Of a stretch of 64,000 nt of DNA, positions 43,151 to 51,816 are shown piece by piece. Location: positions 124,001 through 188,000 of the forward strand of contig NZ_SCVD01000039.1 in NCBI RefSeq assembly GCF_004297125.1, written 5' to 3'. The position numbers were made by a program, and so were the translations under genes. This DNA is from Phenylobacterium sp. (GTDB lineage Bacteria; Pseudomonadota; Alphaproteobacteria; Caulobacterales; Caulobacteraceae). Within the stretch, counting starts at the first letter, position 1. Every line of letters begins with the position of its first letter. The notes beneath the pieces are model-generated. The model was not told the DNA's origin. It saw only the letters and a list, made by a program, of their open reading frames with translations, and searched no databases.

Positions 43151-44416
43151 ATGGCGATCGTCTCGCTCCTGCAGCGGGCGCTGGAGCCCCTGGTCCGGAC
43201 CGGCTCGCTGACGCTCCGGTTTGCCGGGGGACGGCAGATCGAACTGGGCGACGGGACCGGCAGGCGGGTGGCCATCCGCTTCACCGACCGCTGGGCTCCC
43301 TGGGCGCTCCTGCTCGACCCGGACCTCCAGACGGGGGAGTTGTTCACCGACGGCCGCCTGGTGGTCGAAGGGGGGACGATCTACGACTTCCTCCACCTTG
43401 TCATGCGCCACTCCGCTGAGACAGATCCCTCCTCAAGCGCGGCGGCCCTGGACCGCCTGCGGACCGGGTGGCGGCGATGGACCGGCGGCAACAACCGCCA
43501 GCGCGCGCGACGGAACGTGGCCCACCACTACGACCTGGACGACCGCCTCTACGCGCTCTTCCTCGATCCCGAGTGGCAGTATTCTTGCGCCTATTTCGAG
43601 AACCCAGGCATGTCGTTGGCCGAAGCGCAAAGGGCCAAGATGCGCCACGTCGCCGGGAAGCTCTCACTGACGGGCGGCGAGCGGGTGCTCGACATCGGCT
43701 GCGGCTGGGGCGGGCTCGCCTGCTACCTGGCGCAGGTGGCCGGCGCGGGCGCGGTCCTCGGCGTCACGCTGTCGGATGAGCAGATCGCCCGCGCCCGGGA
43801 CCGCATCCTGGCCCGCCGGCTGACCGGCCGGGTGGAGGTAGCGCTTCGCGACTTCCGCGACGTGGACGGGACCTTCGACAGGATCGTTTCCGTCGGGATG
43901 TTCGAGCACGTGGGTCGGGCCGGCTACGACGACTTCTTCCGCACATGCCGCAACCGTCTGGCCAGCGATGGCGTGATGCTCCTCCACACCATCGGAGTCT
44001 CCGACGCGCCCAGCCTGACCAACCCCTGGATCACCAAGCATGTGTTCCCCGGCGGTCACCTGCCGGCGCTGTCGGAGATCTTACCGGCCATCGAGCGGGC
44101 CGGGCTCATGGTCACCGACATCGAGGTGCTGCGCCTGCACTACGCAGAGACGCTCCGGGCGTGGCGTGAAGCCTTCATGGCGCGACGCGCGAGCGCTGCT
44201 GCGCTCTACGACGAACGCTTCTGCCGCCTTTGGGAGTACTACCTGTCGATGTCGGAGACGGCCTTCCGCTGCGAAGGCGTCGTGGTGTTCCAAATCCAGC
44301 TTGCGCGTCGCATCGACGCCCTGCCGATCACACGCGGGTACATGGCGGCGAGCGAGTCAGCGCTACGAGCCGGCGACGTCGAGAGCGTGGACCGGCGACA
44401 GGCTCAAGCCCACTGA
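43151..44416 (+). CDS. Cyclopropane-fatty-acid synthase family methyltransferase
   Basis: 421 residues. N-terminal lipid-binding part with DGRLVVEGGTIYDFLHLVMR, then YDLDDRLYALFLDPEWQYSC and AYFENPGMSLAEAQRAK, SAM motif I VLDIGCGWGGLACYL near residue 182, GVTLSDEQ, and VSVGMFEHVG with the conserved Glu. Methylates or cyclopropanates unsaturated acyl chains of membrane lipids using SAM. It begins 2 bp after the phosphatase stop. Lies at the end of an envelope-modification cluster, so a specialised lipid substrate is possible. Confidence 0.9.
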   Translation: MAIVSLLQRALEPLVRTGSLTLRFAGGRQIELGDGTGRRVAIRFTDRWAPWALLLDPDLQTGELFTDGRLVVEGGTIYDFLHLVMRHSAETDPSSSAAALDRLRTGWRRWTGGNNRQRARRNVAHHYDLDDRLYALFLDPEWQYSCAYFENPGMSLAEAQRAKMRHVAGKLSLTGGERVLDIGCGWGGLACYLAQVAGAGAVLGVTLSDEQIARARDRILARRLTGRVEVALRDFRDVDGTFDRIVSVGMFEHVGRAGYDDFFRTCRNRLASDGVMLLHTIGVSDAPSLTNPWITKHVFPGGHLPALSEILPAIERAGLMVTDIEVLRLHYAETLRAWREAFMARRASAAALYDERFCRLWEYYLSMSETAFRCEGVVVFQIQLARRIDALPITRGYMAASESALRAGDVESVDRRQAQAH

Positions 44417-44510
44417 CGGGCGGCTACCCCCTCCCGGGGAGCGAGCATGAGCGGTGGCGGCCCCAGGGAGCACAGGTCCGCAGTCGCCCAAACCGCGGGC
44501 GTCCGCCAAC

Positions 44511-44942
44511 TCACCGCCGGGTCGCAACGAGGAGGGCGCCCGCCGCGATCAACGCGACCCCGGTCCAGCCTCGAACGTCGAGCCGTTCCCCCAGGAACAC
44601 GGCCGCGAAGACCACCACCAGAACCACGCTAAGCTTGTCCAGGGGAGCGACCCTTGACGCCTCCCCCAGTTTGAGGGCCTGGAAGTAGCAGAGCCAAGAC
44701 AAGCCGGTGGCCGCGCCGGAGGCGACGAGCGCGCCCACGATCCGCGGCGGGGGTGATCCAGCGCCCACGGCGGCGCCCTGGGCAAGCCAGACCCCGACCA
44801 CGATCACCAGGATCACCGCGGTCCTCACCACGGTGGCGAAGGCGGGGGGCAGGCTGTCCACGCCGACCTTCGCCAGGATGGCGGTGGCGGCGGCGAAGGC
44901 TGCGGAGAGGATCGCCCAGCCCTGCCAGGTGATTTGCATCAT
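44511..44942 (-). CDS. Single-EamA-domain transporter
   Basis: 143 residues, five hydrophobic helices, DMT superfamily: MMQITWQGWAILSAAFAAAT, AILAKVGVDSLPPAFATVVR, GLSWLCYFQALKLGEASRVA and the closing EamA motif LGERLDVRGWTGVALIAAGA. Related short proteins act as dimers exporting metabolites. It faces the CFA synthase gene convergently and is not part of the plus-strand operon. Start ATG 44942 (or the next ATG, 3 nt on). Confidence 0.85.
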   Translation of the reverse strand: MMQITWQGWAILSAAFAAATAILAKVGVDSLPPAFATVVRTAVILVIVVGVWLAQGAAVGAGSPPPRIVGALVASGAATGLSWLCYFQALKLGEASRVAPLDKLSVVLVVVFAAVFLGERLDVRGWTGVALIAAGALLVATRR

Positions 44943-45357
44943 CGTCTCCGGCCTGAATGGCCAAGAGTGTGCGCCGACCCAGGCGCGATCGCCAGCGTCA
45001 GCGTCTACTGGAGCGCGGCCATCGTCGGAAGCCTGTGGATCTTCCTGGCGTTCGAAACGTCCCGGCGCGCGCGGGAGCTGCGTGCGCCGACGGCCACGTG
45101 CTTGGCCTCCTCGCCGAGCTCTCCGTCACCCGCCGCTACGCCCGTGGCCTGGAGCATGTGCAGCACGGGGTCTTCGGGGAATCGTGACCCGGCGTATTTC
45201 CACGCTGCCCTCAGATGCATGGCGTCGGCAGCGGCGGCGTGCGTGCTTCCCCCGCGCGAGCTATGCGATCTTCGACTTCTGCCCCTATGCGAAAGCAAAC
45301 ATGGAAGCCCGTATGCGGCTTTCCGCCTAGGGAGCCCGCCTCGCGGATTGCTGCCTC
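44943..45357. other. Non-coding gap between EamA gene and integrase
   Basis: About 415 bases. A minus-strand frame over 45005-45250 has somewhat protein-like composition (HLRAAWKYAGSRFPEDPVLH) but no start of its own and no family I recognise, so it may be a decayed gene of the integrated element. No tRNA or left-end attachment repeat found. Confidence 0.5.
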
Positions 45358-46902
45358 TCAAGCCTCCACCAGGTCCGTCCAGAGCGGCTCCGAGGTTGCC
45401 CGTTGCTGCGGTAGCGCCTCCGGAGCCACGAGCTCGATCCAAGAGAAATCGACGGCCCCCGAAAGGGGCGTGGCGGCCGGTTCCGACCCGCGAGATACGC
45501 CTGTTCCTGTTGAGGGCTTCGCACTGCCACGGCAAGGCGGGAACAACGTCTCCAAGTGTGCGGACCAGCGATCCAAGGCGTCCCGCTTCTCCGCGGCGTA
45601 GGCGTAGAGATTGTAGTGGCGCGCCGTGACGGCAGCCCCGCCGCCGCCGTCCTTATGCGCCAGCACCTTGGAGACGATGTAGGGCGGCACGCCCAGGGCC
45701 GCGATCCCGGTCGCGCCGGTCCGCCGCAGATCGTGAAGCCGGACGTCGTCGAGGTCGAGCGCTGCGGTGAGGTCGGCCATGGCGTGGCTGAGCGCCGCGG
45801 CTTCGATGGCGGCGTCGTTCGTGTGGGGCGAAGGGAAGACGAACCCGCTCGCGCCCTTGCGCCGCGCGTCCTGCAACTGCAGCGCTTCCTTGATCAGCAC
45901 CACGGCTTGGTCAGATAGCGGCACGAGGTGCTCCGAGCGGCCCTTCGTGCGCTCGGCGGGGATCAGCCAGGTCTTGCGCTCAAGGTCGAGCTCGTCCCTG
46001 TGCATCCCGGCGATCTCGCCACGACGCTGCAAGGTGAACAGGGCCAACGCGATGGCGATGCGAACGGATCGGCTGACCAGCACCTTGTCACCAGCCTTCT
46101 TGTCGCGGATGACCAGCGCATCGCTATTCTGCAGCGCGGCCCAGAAGGCCTTCATCTCGTCGTTGGTCAGTGTTCGGGTCCTCGCCGAAACCTCGGACAC
46201 CCGAGCCACATGCGTGACTGGGTTCAGGACGAGCCGCTCCTCGCCGATCGCGAAGTTGAACATCTGCGAGAGGAGGGCGCGCGCCCGGTTGGCTTGCCCG
46301 CCGGACGCCTCGAAGATCTCGCGCAGGAGCAGGCGAACGCGGCTGCGCGTCACGTGCTCCACCAGGTCAGATCTCAATCGCGGCTCTAGGTGCTTGGCCC
46401 AGAGCCACCGTTCAGCAGCAAGGGTGCTGGGCGCCTTCTTCCGGCCTCGGCCGCTTCGGTGCGTTCCAGACTCGCAGGCGGCGAAGTAGACCTGGGCGAG
46501 GTCCTTCATCGATTTGATCGGTTGGGAGCGGGCCGTCTCTCGAACACGACGCCGTTCGACGGCCGGATTTCGGCCGGCGTCGATCTGGGCCCGGAGTTTC
46601 CGGGCGGCGACTCTGGCCCCGTGCAAGGTGAGGGCGCAGATCCCTTCGTCGTCGGGCTCCGTGTCGGTCGTCGGATCGAAGAGGCCGATGTGGATACGGC
46701 TCTGGGCGCCCGTGATGCGATCTCGATAGCGATAGGTCCACGACTTGCGCCCGCTGGGCGACACCCGCAGGGCTAAGCCGCGGACATCGAAGTCGCGATA
46801 CTCCGTCTGGACGGACACTGTTCCCTTCGCGGTCTCCCGAGTGCGCGGCCGCGCACTCCGGCAGAAGGCCGCGGTCAGGTTCTGGGAAGGCAGTTTTGGC
46901 AC
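45358..46902 (-). CDS. Tyrosine recombinase (phage/island integrase)
   Basis: About 514 residues. N-terminal DUF4102-like arm-binding domain (EYRDFDVRGLALRVSPSGRK, SRIHIGLFD), core-binding domain (MKDLAQVYFAACESGTHRSG) and catalytic domain with Arg in ALFTLQRRGEIAGMH, Lys in ERTKGRSEH, the box LHDLRRTG, His in VLAHKDGG and the nucleophile Tyr in VTARHYNLYA. Start GTG with GGGAG 8 nt upstream; a GTG 45 nt further up lies inside the nearby inverted repeat. It points away from the tRNA-Arg fragment at 47083. The long C-terminal tail (~70 residues) is unusual. Confidence 0.9.
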   Translation of the reverse strand: MPKLPSQNLTAAFCRSARPRTRETAKGTVSVQTEYRDFDVRGLALRVSPSGRKSWTYRYRDRITGAQSRIHIGLFDPTTDTEPDDEGICALTLHGARVAARKLRAQIDAGRNPAVERRRVRETARSQPIKSMKDLAQVYFAACESGTHRSGRGRKKAPSTLAAERWLWAKHLEPRLRSDLVEHVTRSRVRLLLREIFEASGGQANRARALLSQMFNFAIGEERLVLNPVTHVARVSEVSARTRTLTNDEMKAFWAALQNSDALVIRDKKAGDKVLVSRSVRIAIALALFTLQRRGEIAGMHRDELDLERKTWLIPAERTKGRSEHLVPLSDQAVVLIKEALQLQDARRKGASGFVFPSPHTNDAAIEAAALSHAMADLTAALDLDDVRLHDLRRTGATGIAALGVPPYIVSKVLAHKDGGGGAAVTARHYNLYAYAAEKRDALDRWSAHLETLFPPCRGSAKPSTGTGVSRGSEPAATPLSGAVDFSWIELVAPEALPQQRATSEPLWTDLVEA

Positions 46903-46922
46903 GTCCTGGGCTCCCGTCTCGA

Positions 46923-46963
46923 TTTGTGACCTGACGCCTCGCGGCACACTGTCAGGTCACAAA
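46923..46963. promoter_or_regulatory. 13-bp perfect inverted repeat upstream of the integrase gene
   Basis: Arms TTTGTGACCTGAC (46923-46935) and GTCAGGTCACAAA (46951-46963) are separated by 15 nt, 21-61 bases upstream of the integrase GTG. Could be an operator for integrase expression, a binding site for integrase or excisionase near the attachment site, or an mRNA hairpin. No T-run follows. Confidence 0.6.
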
Positions 46964-47082
46964 ACCTTGAAAATCGACGTGGAACTGTGCAAATGGACGA
47001 AGCCTCCTGCAACTCACAAGAGTTTGTATTGTTTGGAAGATTCAGTGTTCACGGTGTTTCAGGCTGTACCGTTCGGGAGCTT

Positions 47083-47127
47083 CTACGAATCTGAGGGTCG
47101 GACGTTCGAATCGTTCCGGGCGCGCCA
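47083..47127 (+). other. 3' fragment of tRNA-Arg(ACG), attachment-site scar
   Basis: The 45 bases begin with an anticodon-loop sequence CTACGAA (anticodon ACG), followed by the 3' anticodon stem TCTGA, variable loop, a T-arm GGACG-TTCGAAT-CGTTC that pairs correctly, the 3' acceptor strand CGGGCGC, a discriminator base and CCA. The 5' half (acceptor, D-arm, 5' anticodon stem) is absent: the upstream bases do not pair. This is the pattern left when an element integrates in the anticodon loop of a tRNA gene. The intact gene should lie at the other end of the element, which I did not find in the window. Confidence 0.7.
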
Positions 47128-47235
47128 CTTCTTCCCCTAGAGCAGTAACTTGCGAGGTCGGCGGAAGGCGGTCCGCGCCTTCCCCGTCTTCGAAAGACGG
47201 CGCTAAGACGGCTGAGCGCCCACCCGCAATACCAA

Positions 47236-47565
47236 GACCCTGCCCGCTTCAAGAGCTCGCGCACCGTCGGCGCCCACTTCGGCCTGACGCCCAAGCGCTT
47301 CCAGTCCGGCGAGAAGGACAACCCTGACCGGATCTCCCACGCCGGCGACGCCGGCGTCCGGGCCACCCTCTACGCGGCCGCCAACGCCATGCTCATGCGC
47401 TCCATCGCCTGGTCCAGCCTGAAGGCCTGGGGCGTACGACTGATGAAGACCAAGGGCCGCCGCCGGCGCGCCGTCGTCGCGGTGGCCCGCAAGATCGCTG
47501 TCGTCCTGCATCGCATGTGGGTCGACGGCGCCGACTTCCGGCGAGGATCGGAGGCTGCGGCATGA
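47236..47565 (+). pseudogene. IS110-family transposase, C-terminal remnant
   Basis: About 109 codons with no start. It encodes DPARFKSSRTVGAHFGLTPK, SGEKDNPDRISHAGDAGVRA, AANAMLMRSIAWSSLKAWG and ARKIAVVLHRMWVDGADF: the Transposase_20 region of IS110/IS116/IS902 transposases, including its catalytic Ser region. The N-terminal RuvC-like half is missing, so it is inactive. It lies 109 bases beyond the tRNA fragment, consistent with a mobile-element hotspot. Confidence 0.85.
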
Positions 47566-47951
47566 CCTGACCCGCTCAGCTCGTACGATCCTCGGCCGGA
47601 TCGTCCCACGCGGACGACGGGATGGATGAAGCCGAGAATGTCTGCTGCACCTTGAGTGCGCCCAACAGCGAGTCTCTCCAGACCCTGATCCCATGCATGC
47701 GCGCAGCGGCCCCGCTCAACAGGGACCACCAGACTGCGAAGAGAAGCGTGACCCGCGTGAACGACCCACCGGCCATCAAGCCATCAGGAGCTTGACCCCA
47801 TGTCCGATTAGAGAAGCGGACATCGGCATCTGGCCGGACAGCGGACATCCTCACCCGTCTGCCCGGCGTCGCTCCCGTCCATTCCCGCTTCGCCATGCGC
47901 AACGTGCGGCTGAACCGCAGTACGGGCCGGGACGGACCGGCTAGCCGGTCT
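47566..47951. other. Non-coding gap
   Basis: About 385 bases after the transposase remnant. It contains small direct and inverted copies of CGGACAT (for example ATGTCCG at 47800-47806, CGGACAT at 47817-47823 and again near 47843). No gene recognised. Confidence 0.5.
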
Positions 47952-49124
47952 TCAAGGCTTGGCCGGCGGGCCGACCAGGGCGGCCACAAGACGGTTGCGT
48001 ATGGCGTCCAGCACGGCGGCCTCGCGCACCCCCGTTTCGGTGTTGATCTGGAAGGCCACGGCGATCTTCAGGTCTGGAAAATAGGCCAGATCCGACCGGT
48101 AGCCAGGGTAGTAGCCGCTGTGCCCGTAGAGCGTTCCGTAGGGCGTCGGCGCGGTCGACACGCCCAGGCCATAGGTCTTCGGCGATCCCTCGCGTATCGG
48201 CACGCCACGCAGCATTTCCGGCAGATAGTCGCCCAGCATCGCCTTACCGCCGTAGAGGGCCGCCGCCCAGCGCGCCGCGTCATGGGCGTTGGTGACCACC
48301 CCGCCGCCGGTCCACTCCGAGGCCGGATTCCAGCGCAGTCGGCCCGGCGCAACCGCGATGGTGTCCGGCAGGGGCGCGCCACTCGGCCAGACTGGGTAGC
48401 CCTGCGTCAGGCCGGGGATGCGGCGCTGGTCGGCCGGCGCTGTCAGGGTGAGGCCGAGCGGGTCCCAGAAGAGGCGGCGCGCCAGGTCGTAGAACGGCTG
48501 CTTCGCCGCGGCCTCGATCACCAAACCGGCGATCAGGTATCCGGTATCGCTGTAGGCGTAGCCATGCCCCGGCTCGAACAGCGCCGTCTGCCCCTTCAGG
48601 AAGCCGATGCATTGCTGGGCGGTGAGCGCTTTTTCCGGGTCGCTCTGGGCGAGTTTCATCAACGTCAGCCCGAACGTAGGCGAGTTGACGTGGTCGCGCA
48701 GGCCTGAGGTGTGGCCCAGCAACTGGCGCATGGTGATGCGGTCCATGTTGGGCAGGCCGGTCATCCAGTCCGGATGGCCGAGGTAGCGGGTGATGGGGGC
48801 GTCGAGGTCCAGGCGGCCCTGCCGGGCGAGCGCGAGCGCGGTCGCCGACACATAGGTCTTGCCCGTGCTGCCGGACATCATGCGGTCCTGCGGGGTCATC
48901 GGCCGCCCGGTGGCCTTATCGGAGACGCCCACGGCCACCATCCCGCTGCGCCCGTCAGGCAGCACGAAGCCCGCCGTCGCGCCGGGAAAACCGATCTCCT
49001 GGCGCGAGGTTTCCAGCGCCGCCTGGAACGCCGCCAGCTTGGTCGCGAAGTCGTCGGCCCGCGCCACGGCGGCCGACATCGCCAACGCCAGGCCGACGCA
49101 GATCCGCAGCCACAGTCGTTTCAT
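47952..49124 (-). CDS. Serine beta-lactamase-fold hydrolase (class C/DD-peptidase-like)
   Basis: 390 residues. Signal peptide MKRLWLRICVGLALAMSAAV to ARA, so periplasmic. Active-site S-x-x-K in MMSGSTGKTYVSATAL, second motif YSD in GYAYSDTGYLIAG (YxN in true beta-lactamases), third motif in LYGHSGYYPGY (HSG for KTG). The family includes DD-carboxypeptidases, D-aminopeptidases and esterases. It overlaps the preceding hydrolase gene by 4 bp, so two related hydrolases are co-expressed with an ornithine-cyclodeaminase-like gene. Specificity unknown. Confidence 0.88.
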   Translation of the reverse strand: MKRLWLRICVGLALAMSAAVARADDFATKLAAFQAALETSRQEIGFPGATAGFVLPDGRSGMVAVGVSDKATGRPMTPQDRMMSGSTGKTYVSATALALARQGRLDLDAPITRYLGHPDWMTGLPNMDRITMRQLLGHTSGLRDHVNSPTFGLTLMKLAQSDPEKALTAQQCIGFLKGQTALFEPGHGYAYSDTGYLIAGLVIEAAAKQPFYDLARRLFWDPLGLTLTAPADQRRIPGLTQGYPVWPSGAPLPDTIAVAPGRLRWNPASEWTGGGVVTNAHDAARWAAALYGGKAMLGDYLPEMLRGVPIREGSPKTYGLGVSTAPTPYGTLYGHSGYYPGYRSDLAYFPDLKIAVAFQINTETGVREAAVLDAIRNRLVAALVGPPAKP

Positions 49125-50746
49125 GGATTTCCTTCCTGACGTCCGGCCTGCGTCGCAAGCAGGCTCCCGGCGGTATCGATCAGCTGTGCGACCTCGCCGT
49201 CCTTGCCGCCCAGGCCCTGCGCCCGCGCGAGCGCCGACGCAGCCTCGACCTTGCGCCCGCCCCGGGCCAGTTCCACCGCTAGGCGCGCCTGGGCGAAGGC
49301 CGAGGCGGGGAACAGCTCGGCATTGGCGGCGATCAGCGCGGCGCCGGCCCTCCGGACGTCGGCCTGCGGCGCGACGGCCAGGCCCGCGAAGGTCTGCAGC
49401 GTGCCTGCCACATCGTCGGCGGTGTGGTCGCTGAAGTACCAATCCTCTCGCGCCGCCGCGACCTGACGGAGCGCTCGTAGGGCGCCGGCCTCACCGTCGC
49501 GGGTGAAGGCCGCGCCGATGTATCCGGCCGCATACCTCGGACACCGGGGCGTCGCCGCGCCCGAAGCGGCGTCCAGGGCACGTCGCCACTCGCAGATGGC
49601 CCCCAGGATGACGCCGTTGCCGTTCTCACCGTTGGTCAGCACCACGATGCCATCGCCGGTCTTCGCAACGTACTGGGCGTTGGCCTTCCAGCCGGCGTTG
49701 CTGCCGCTGTGCCCGACGATGCGGCGGCCGTCGCCGCGAATGGTCACGGCCGCCCCGGGGCCATAGCGGATGGCGGACGGGTCGGGCAGCGTCTCCGGGG
49801 CCAGCATGGTCTGGGTGACGCTGGGCCGGCCGAGCGAGACGTCGGGCGGCGCCATCGGCGTGGCGAGCAGGGCGGAGGCCGCGGGCGACAGCAGGCCGGC
49901 GCGCCCTTGGGCCGGATCGAAAGCGGCCACCAGGATGGCGGCAAGGTCGTCGGCCGTGGTGCTAAGACCCGCCGCGGCGAGGTTGGGCAGCACGCGCGGC
50001 GGCATTGCGTGGCCGGCCAGGTCGTGCGGGCGCGCGACGTCGTCCTGCAGAATGGCGTCGTAGGCGAAGCTCGTCCGGCCGAGCTTCAGCGGGTCGAACA
50101 CCAGCCGCTGCATTAGCGGTTGAAACGCCGTCCCCGTGCGGTCCTCCAGCGCGACCTGCAGGACCGAATAGCCGCCGCCCGAATAGCTGAAGGCCAGGCC
50201 CGGCGGCGCGACGACCCGGACCGCCTGGGCCGCGCCCAGCTTGCCGCTCATGGAGTCGAGGATGTCGGGGACCGGCCCGGGATAGCGACTGCCAGGGAAG
50301 TAGCCGCGCACGGAAAGGCCGGCGGTGTGGCTGAGCAGGGTCCGGGCGGTGACCCGGTCCAGCGCATAGGCCGCCGGCGGCAGAGTCCAGCGGCGCAGAT
50401 AGCCGCTCACCGGAGCGTCGAAGCCGATGGCGCCTTCGTCCACCAGCCGCAGCGCGCCAACCGCCGTCACCAGCTTGGAGATCGAGCCGACCAGGAAGAC
50501 GGTGCGGCCGTCGACCGGTGCGCCGGTGGCCGCGTCGCGCACGCCGAACGCCAGGCTTTGCGGCGCCGCGCCCCGCTTCAGGATGACAATGGCGGCGCCC
50601 GGCACGTGATACTCCGCGAGCATCCGCGGCACGTCGCGGCGCAGCGTGTCCGCCAGCGGCGGCGCAGGTTGGGCGCCGGCCGCCGCCGATTCGAAGATCG
50701 TCGCCAGCCCGACCAGGAGAGCGCGCCAGCGCACCACCCTAGACAT
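49121..50746 (-). CDS. Serine beta-lactamase-fold hydrolase with C-terminal extension
   Basis: 541 residues. Signal peptide MSRVVRWRALLVGLATIFES to AGA. Catalytic S-x-x-K in FLVGSISKLVTAVGAL, YSG in LAFSYSGGGYSVLQVALEDR, and HSG in RRIVGHSGSNAGWKANA. After the ~370-residue catalytic domain comes a ~150-residue helical extension that looks TPR-like (QARLAVELARGGRKVEAASA). Periplasmic hydrolase, probably on peptides or amides with D-residues. The start is set by an 8-bp overlap with the upstream gene's stop; the apparent upstream extension is out of character. Confidence 0.87.
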   Translation of the reverse strand: MSRVVRWRALLVGLATIFESAAAGAQPAPPLADTLRRDVPRMLAEYHVPGAAIVILKRGAAPQSLAFGVRDAATGAPVDGRTVFLVGSISKLVTAVGALRLVDEGAIGFDAPVSGYLRRWTLPPAAYALDRVTARTLLSHTAGLSVRGYFPGSRYPGPVPDILDSMSGKLGAAQAVRVVAPPGLAFSYSGGGYSVLQVALEDRTGTAFQPLMQRLVFDPLKLGRTSFAYDAILQDDVARPHDLAGHAMPPRVLPNLAAAGLSTTADDLAAILVAAFDPAQGRAGLLSPAASALLATPMAPPDVSLGRPSVTQTMLAPETLPDPSAIRYGPGAAVTIRGDGRRIVGHSGSNAGWKANAQYVAKTGDGIVVLTNGENGNGVILGAICEWRRALDAASGAATPRCPRYAAGYIGAAFTRDGEAGALRALRQVAAAREDWYFSDHTADDVAGTLQTFAGLAVAPQADVRRAGAALIAANAELFPASAFAQARLAVELARGGRKVEAASALARAQGLGGKDGEVAQLIDTAGSLLATQAGRQEGNP

Positions 50747-51701
50747 CGACGGCCTGGCCGGCGCGCTCGGCCGCCGCAAGCGCGAAAGCCCCGATGGCGA
50801 GGTCCTGCAGGGCGATCCCGGAACTGTCGAAGATGGTGATGTCCTCCGGCGACGTCCGCCCCGGCCGGACACCGGCAACGACGGCTCCCAGCGGGGTGAC
50901 CGAACCCGCCTGGATCAGGCCGGCCTCGAAGGCCGCCTCGTATTCGCCGATGCTCAAGGCTTGCTCCACCACGTCGGCGAACAGCACCGCCTGGCCGACC
51001 AGTTCCGGATCCAGCTCGTGCTTGCCCCGGGCGTCGGCGCCCATCGCCGAGATGTGCGCGCCGGGCCGGACCCATGCGCGGCGCACCAGCGGCTCGGACG
51101 CGGCGGTCACCGTCAGCAGGACGTCGGCGGCCTCCACCACCGCCTGCAAGTCGCCGGCACGCGCGTCCAGCTCCAGTTCGTCGCACGCCCGCTGCGCGAA
51201 CCGCTCGGCGTTGGCCGGCGTGCGGCTCCAGACCAGCAGCCGTTCGACCGGGCGCACCTCCATAGCCGCCAGCACGTCGAACCACGCCTGGTGGCCGGCG
51301 CCGACCACGCCCAGCGTCATGACGCCGGGCCTCGCCAGATGCTTGATCGCCACCCCGTCGGCGGCGGCCGTGCGCAGGGCGGTCAGATGCGAGGCGGAAA
51401 CCAGCGCCCGCGGCGCGCCGGTGGCGTCGTCCAGGAAGAAGGTCGTGGAGCCGTGGCTTTCCAGCCCCCGGCTGCGATTTCCCGGCCAGTAGGTTCCGAC
51501 CTTCAGCCCCACGAGACCCTGGTCGCGGATCAAGCCGCTCTTCATGCTGAACCGCGAGCCAGGATCCGAGCCATGGCCCAGCACCACGGGGAACACCTCA
51601 GCCTGCTGGCGATGCAGCGCGAGGAACACGCCTTCCACGACATCGATGGCGTCTCGGATCGTCACCAGGCTCCTGGCCGTCGCCTCACTCACGAATCTCA
51701 T
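50739..51701 (-). CDS. Ornithine cyclodeaminase/mu-crystallin family enzyme
   Basis: 320 residues, NAD(P)-dependent. Substrate-binding N-terminal part with GLVGLKVGTYWPGN and SASHLTALRTAAADGVAIKH; dinucleotide fold GVVGAGHQAWFDVLAAMEVR, LVWSRTPANAERFA; ISAMGADARGKHELDPEL (family active-site Asp). Members convert ornithine to proline, reduce cyclic imines, or act as alanine/N-methyl amino acid dehydrogenases. First gene of the three-gene minus-strand operon with two periplasmic hydrolases, which suggests processing of the amino acid they release. Confidence 0.88.
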   Translation of the reverse strand: MRFVSEATARSLVTIRDAIDVVEGVFLALHRQQAEVFPVVLGHGSDPGSRFSMKSGLIRDQGLVGLKVGTYWPGNRSRGLESHGSTTFFLDDATGAPRALVSASHLTALRTAAADGVAIKHLARPGVMTLGVVGAGHQAWFDVLAAMEVRPVERLLVWSRTPANAERFAQRACDELELDARAGDLQAVVEAADVLLTVTAASEPLVRRAWVRPGAHISAMGADARGKHELDPELVGQAVLFADVVEQALSIGEYEAAFEAGLIQAGSVTPLGAVVAGVRPGRTSPEDITIFDSSGIALQDLAIGAFALAAAERAGQAVDV

Positions 51702-51733
51702 CGAACTTCATACTCGAATTTACATTGATTATC

Positions 51734-51773
51734 TAAGTCGAGATTACGCCATATTCCGCGCAATTTCGACTTA
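51734..51773. promoter_or_regulatory. 8-bp inverted repeat in a divergent promoter region
   Basis: TAAGTCGA (51734-51741) and TCGACTTA (51766-51773) are separated by 24 bases, between the ornithine-cyclodeaminase-like gene (start 51701) and the peptidase pseudogene (51817). The region is locally AT-rich. Possible repressor site, different from the TCGAT-N5-ATCGA element farther right. Confidence 0.45.
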
Positions 51774-51816
51774 AACCTTGATGCATGGAGAAAATAACCC
51801 GCCACCGTATCGTGTT

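Noticed and set aside
45005..45535. Minus-strand frame of 176 codons next to the integrase
   Set aside because: About half overlaps the integrase 3' end in another frame. The remainder has a faint coding look but no start or family; kept only as a remark in the gap entry.
46980..47127. A complete tRNA gene at the integrase site
   Set aside because: Only the part from the anticodon loop to CCA is tRNA-like; the upstream bases form neither a 5' acceptor strand nor a D-arm.
47800..47849. Repeated CGGACAT heptamers as a regulatory array
   Set aside because: Copies are few and unevenly spaced, in a decayed mobile-element region; not enough to support a site.
47576..47989. Minus-strand frame of 137 codons after the IS110 remnant
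   Set aside because: Starts inside the 3' end of the beta-lactamase-fold gene, carries no motif and spans short repeats.
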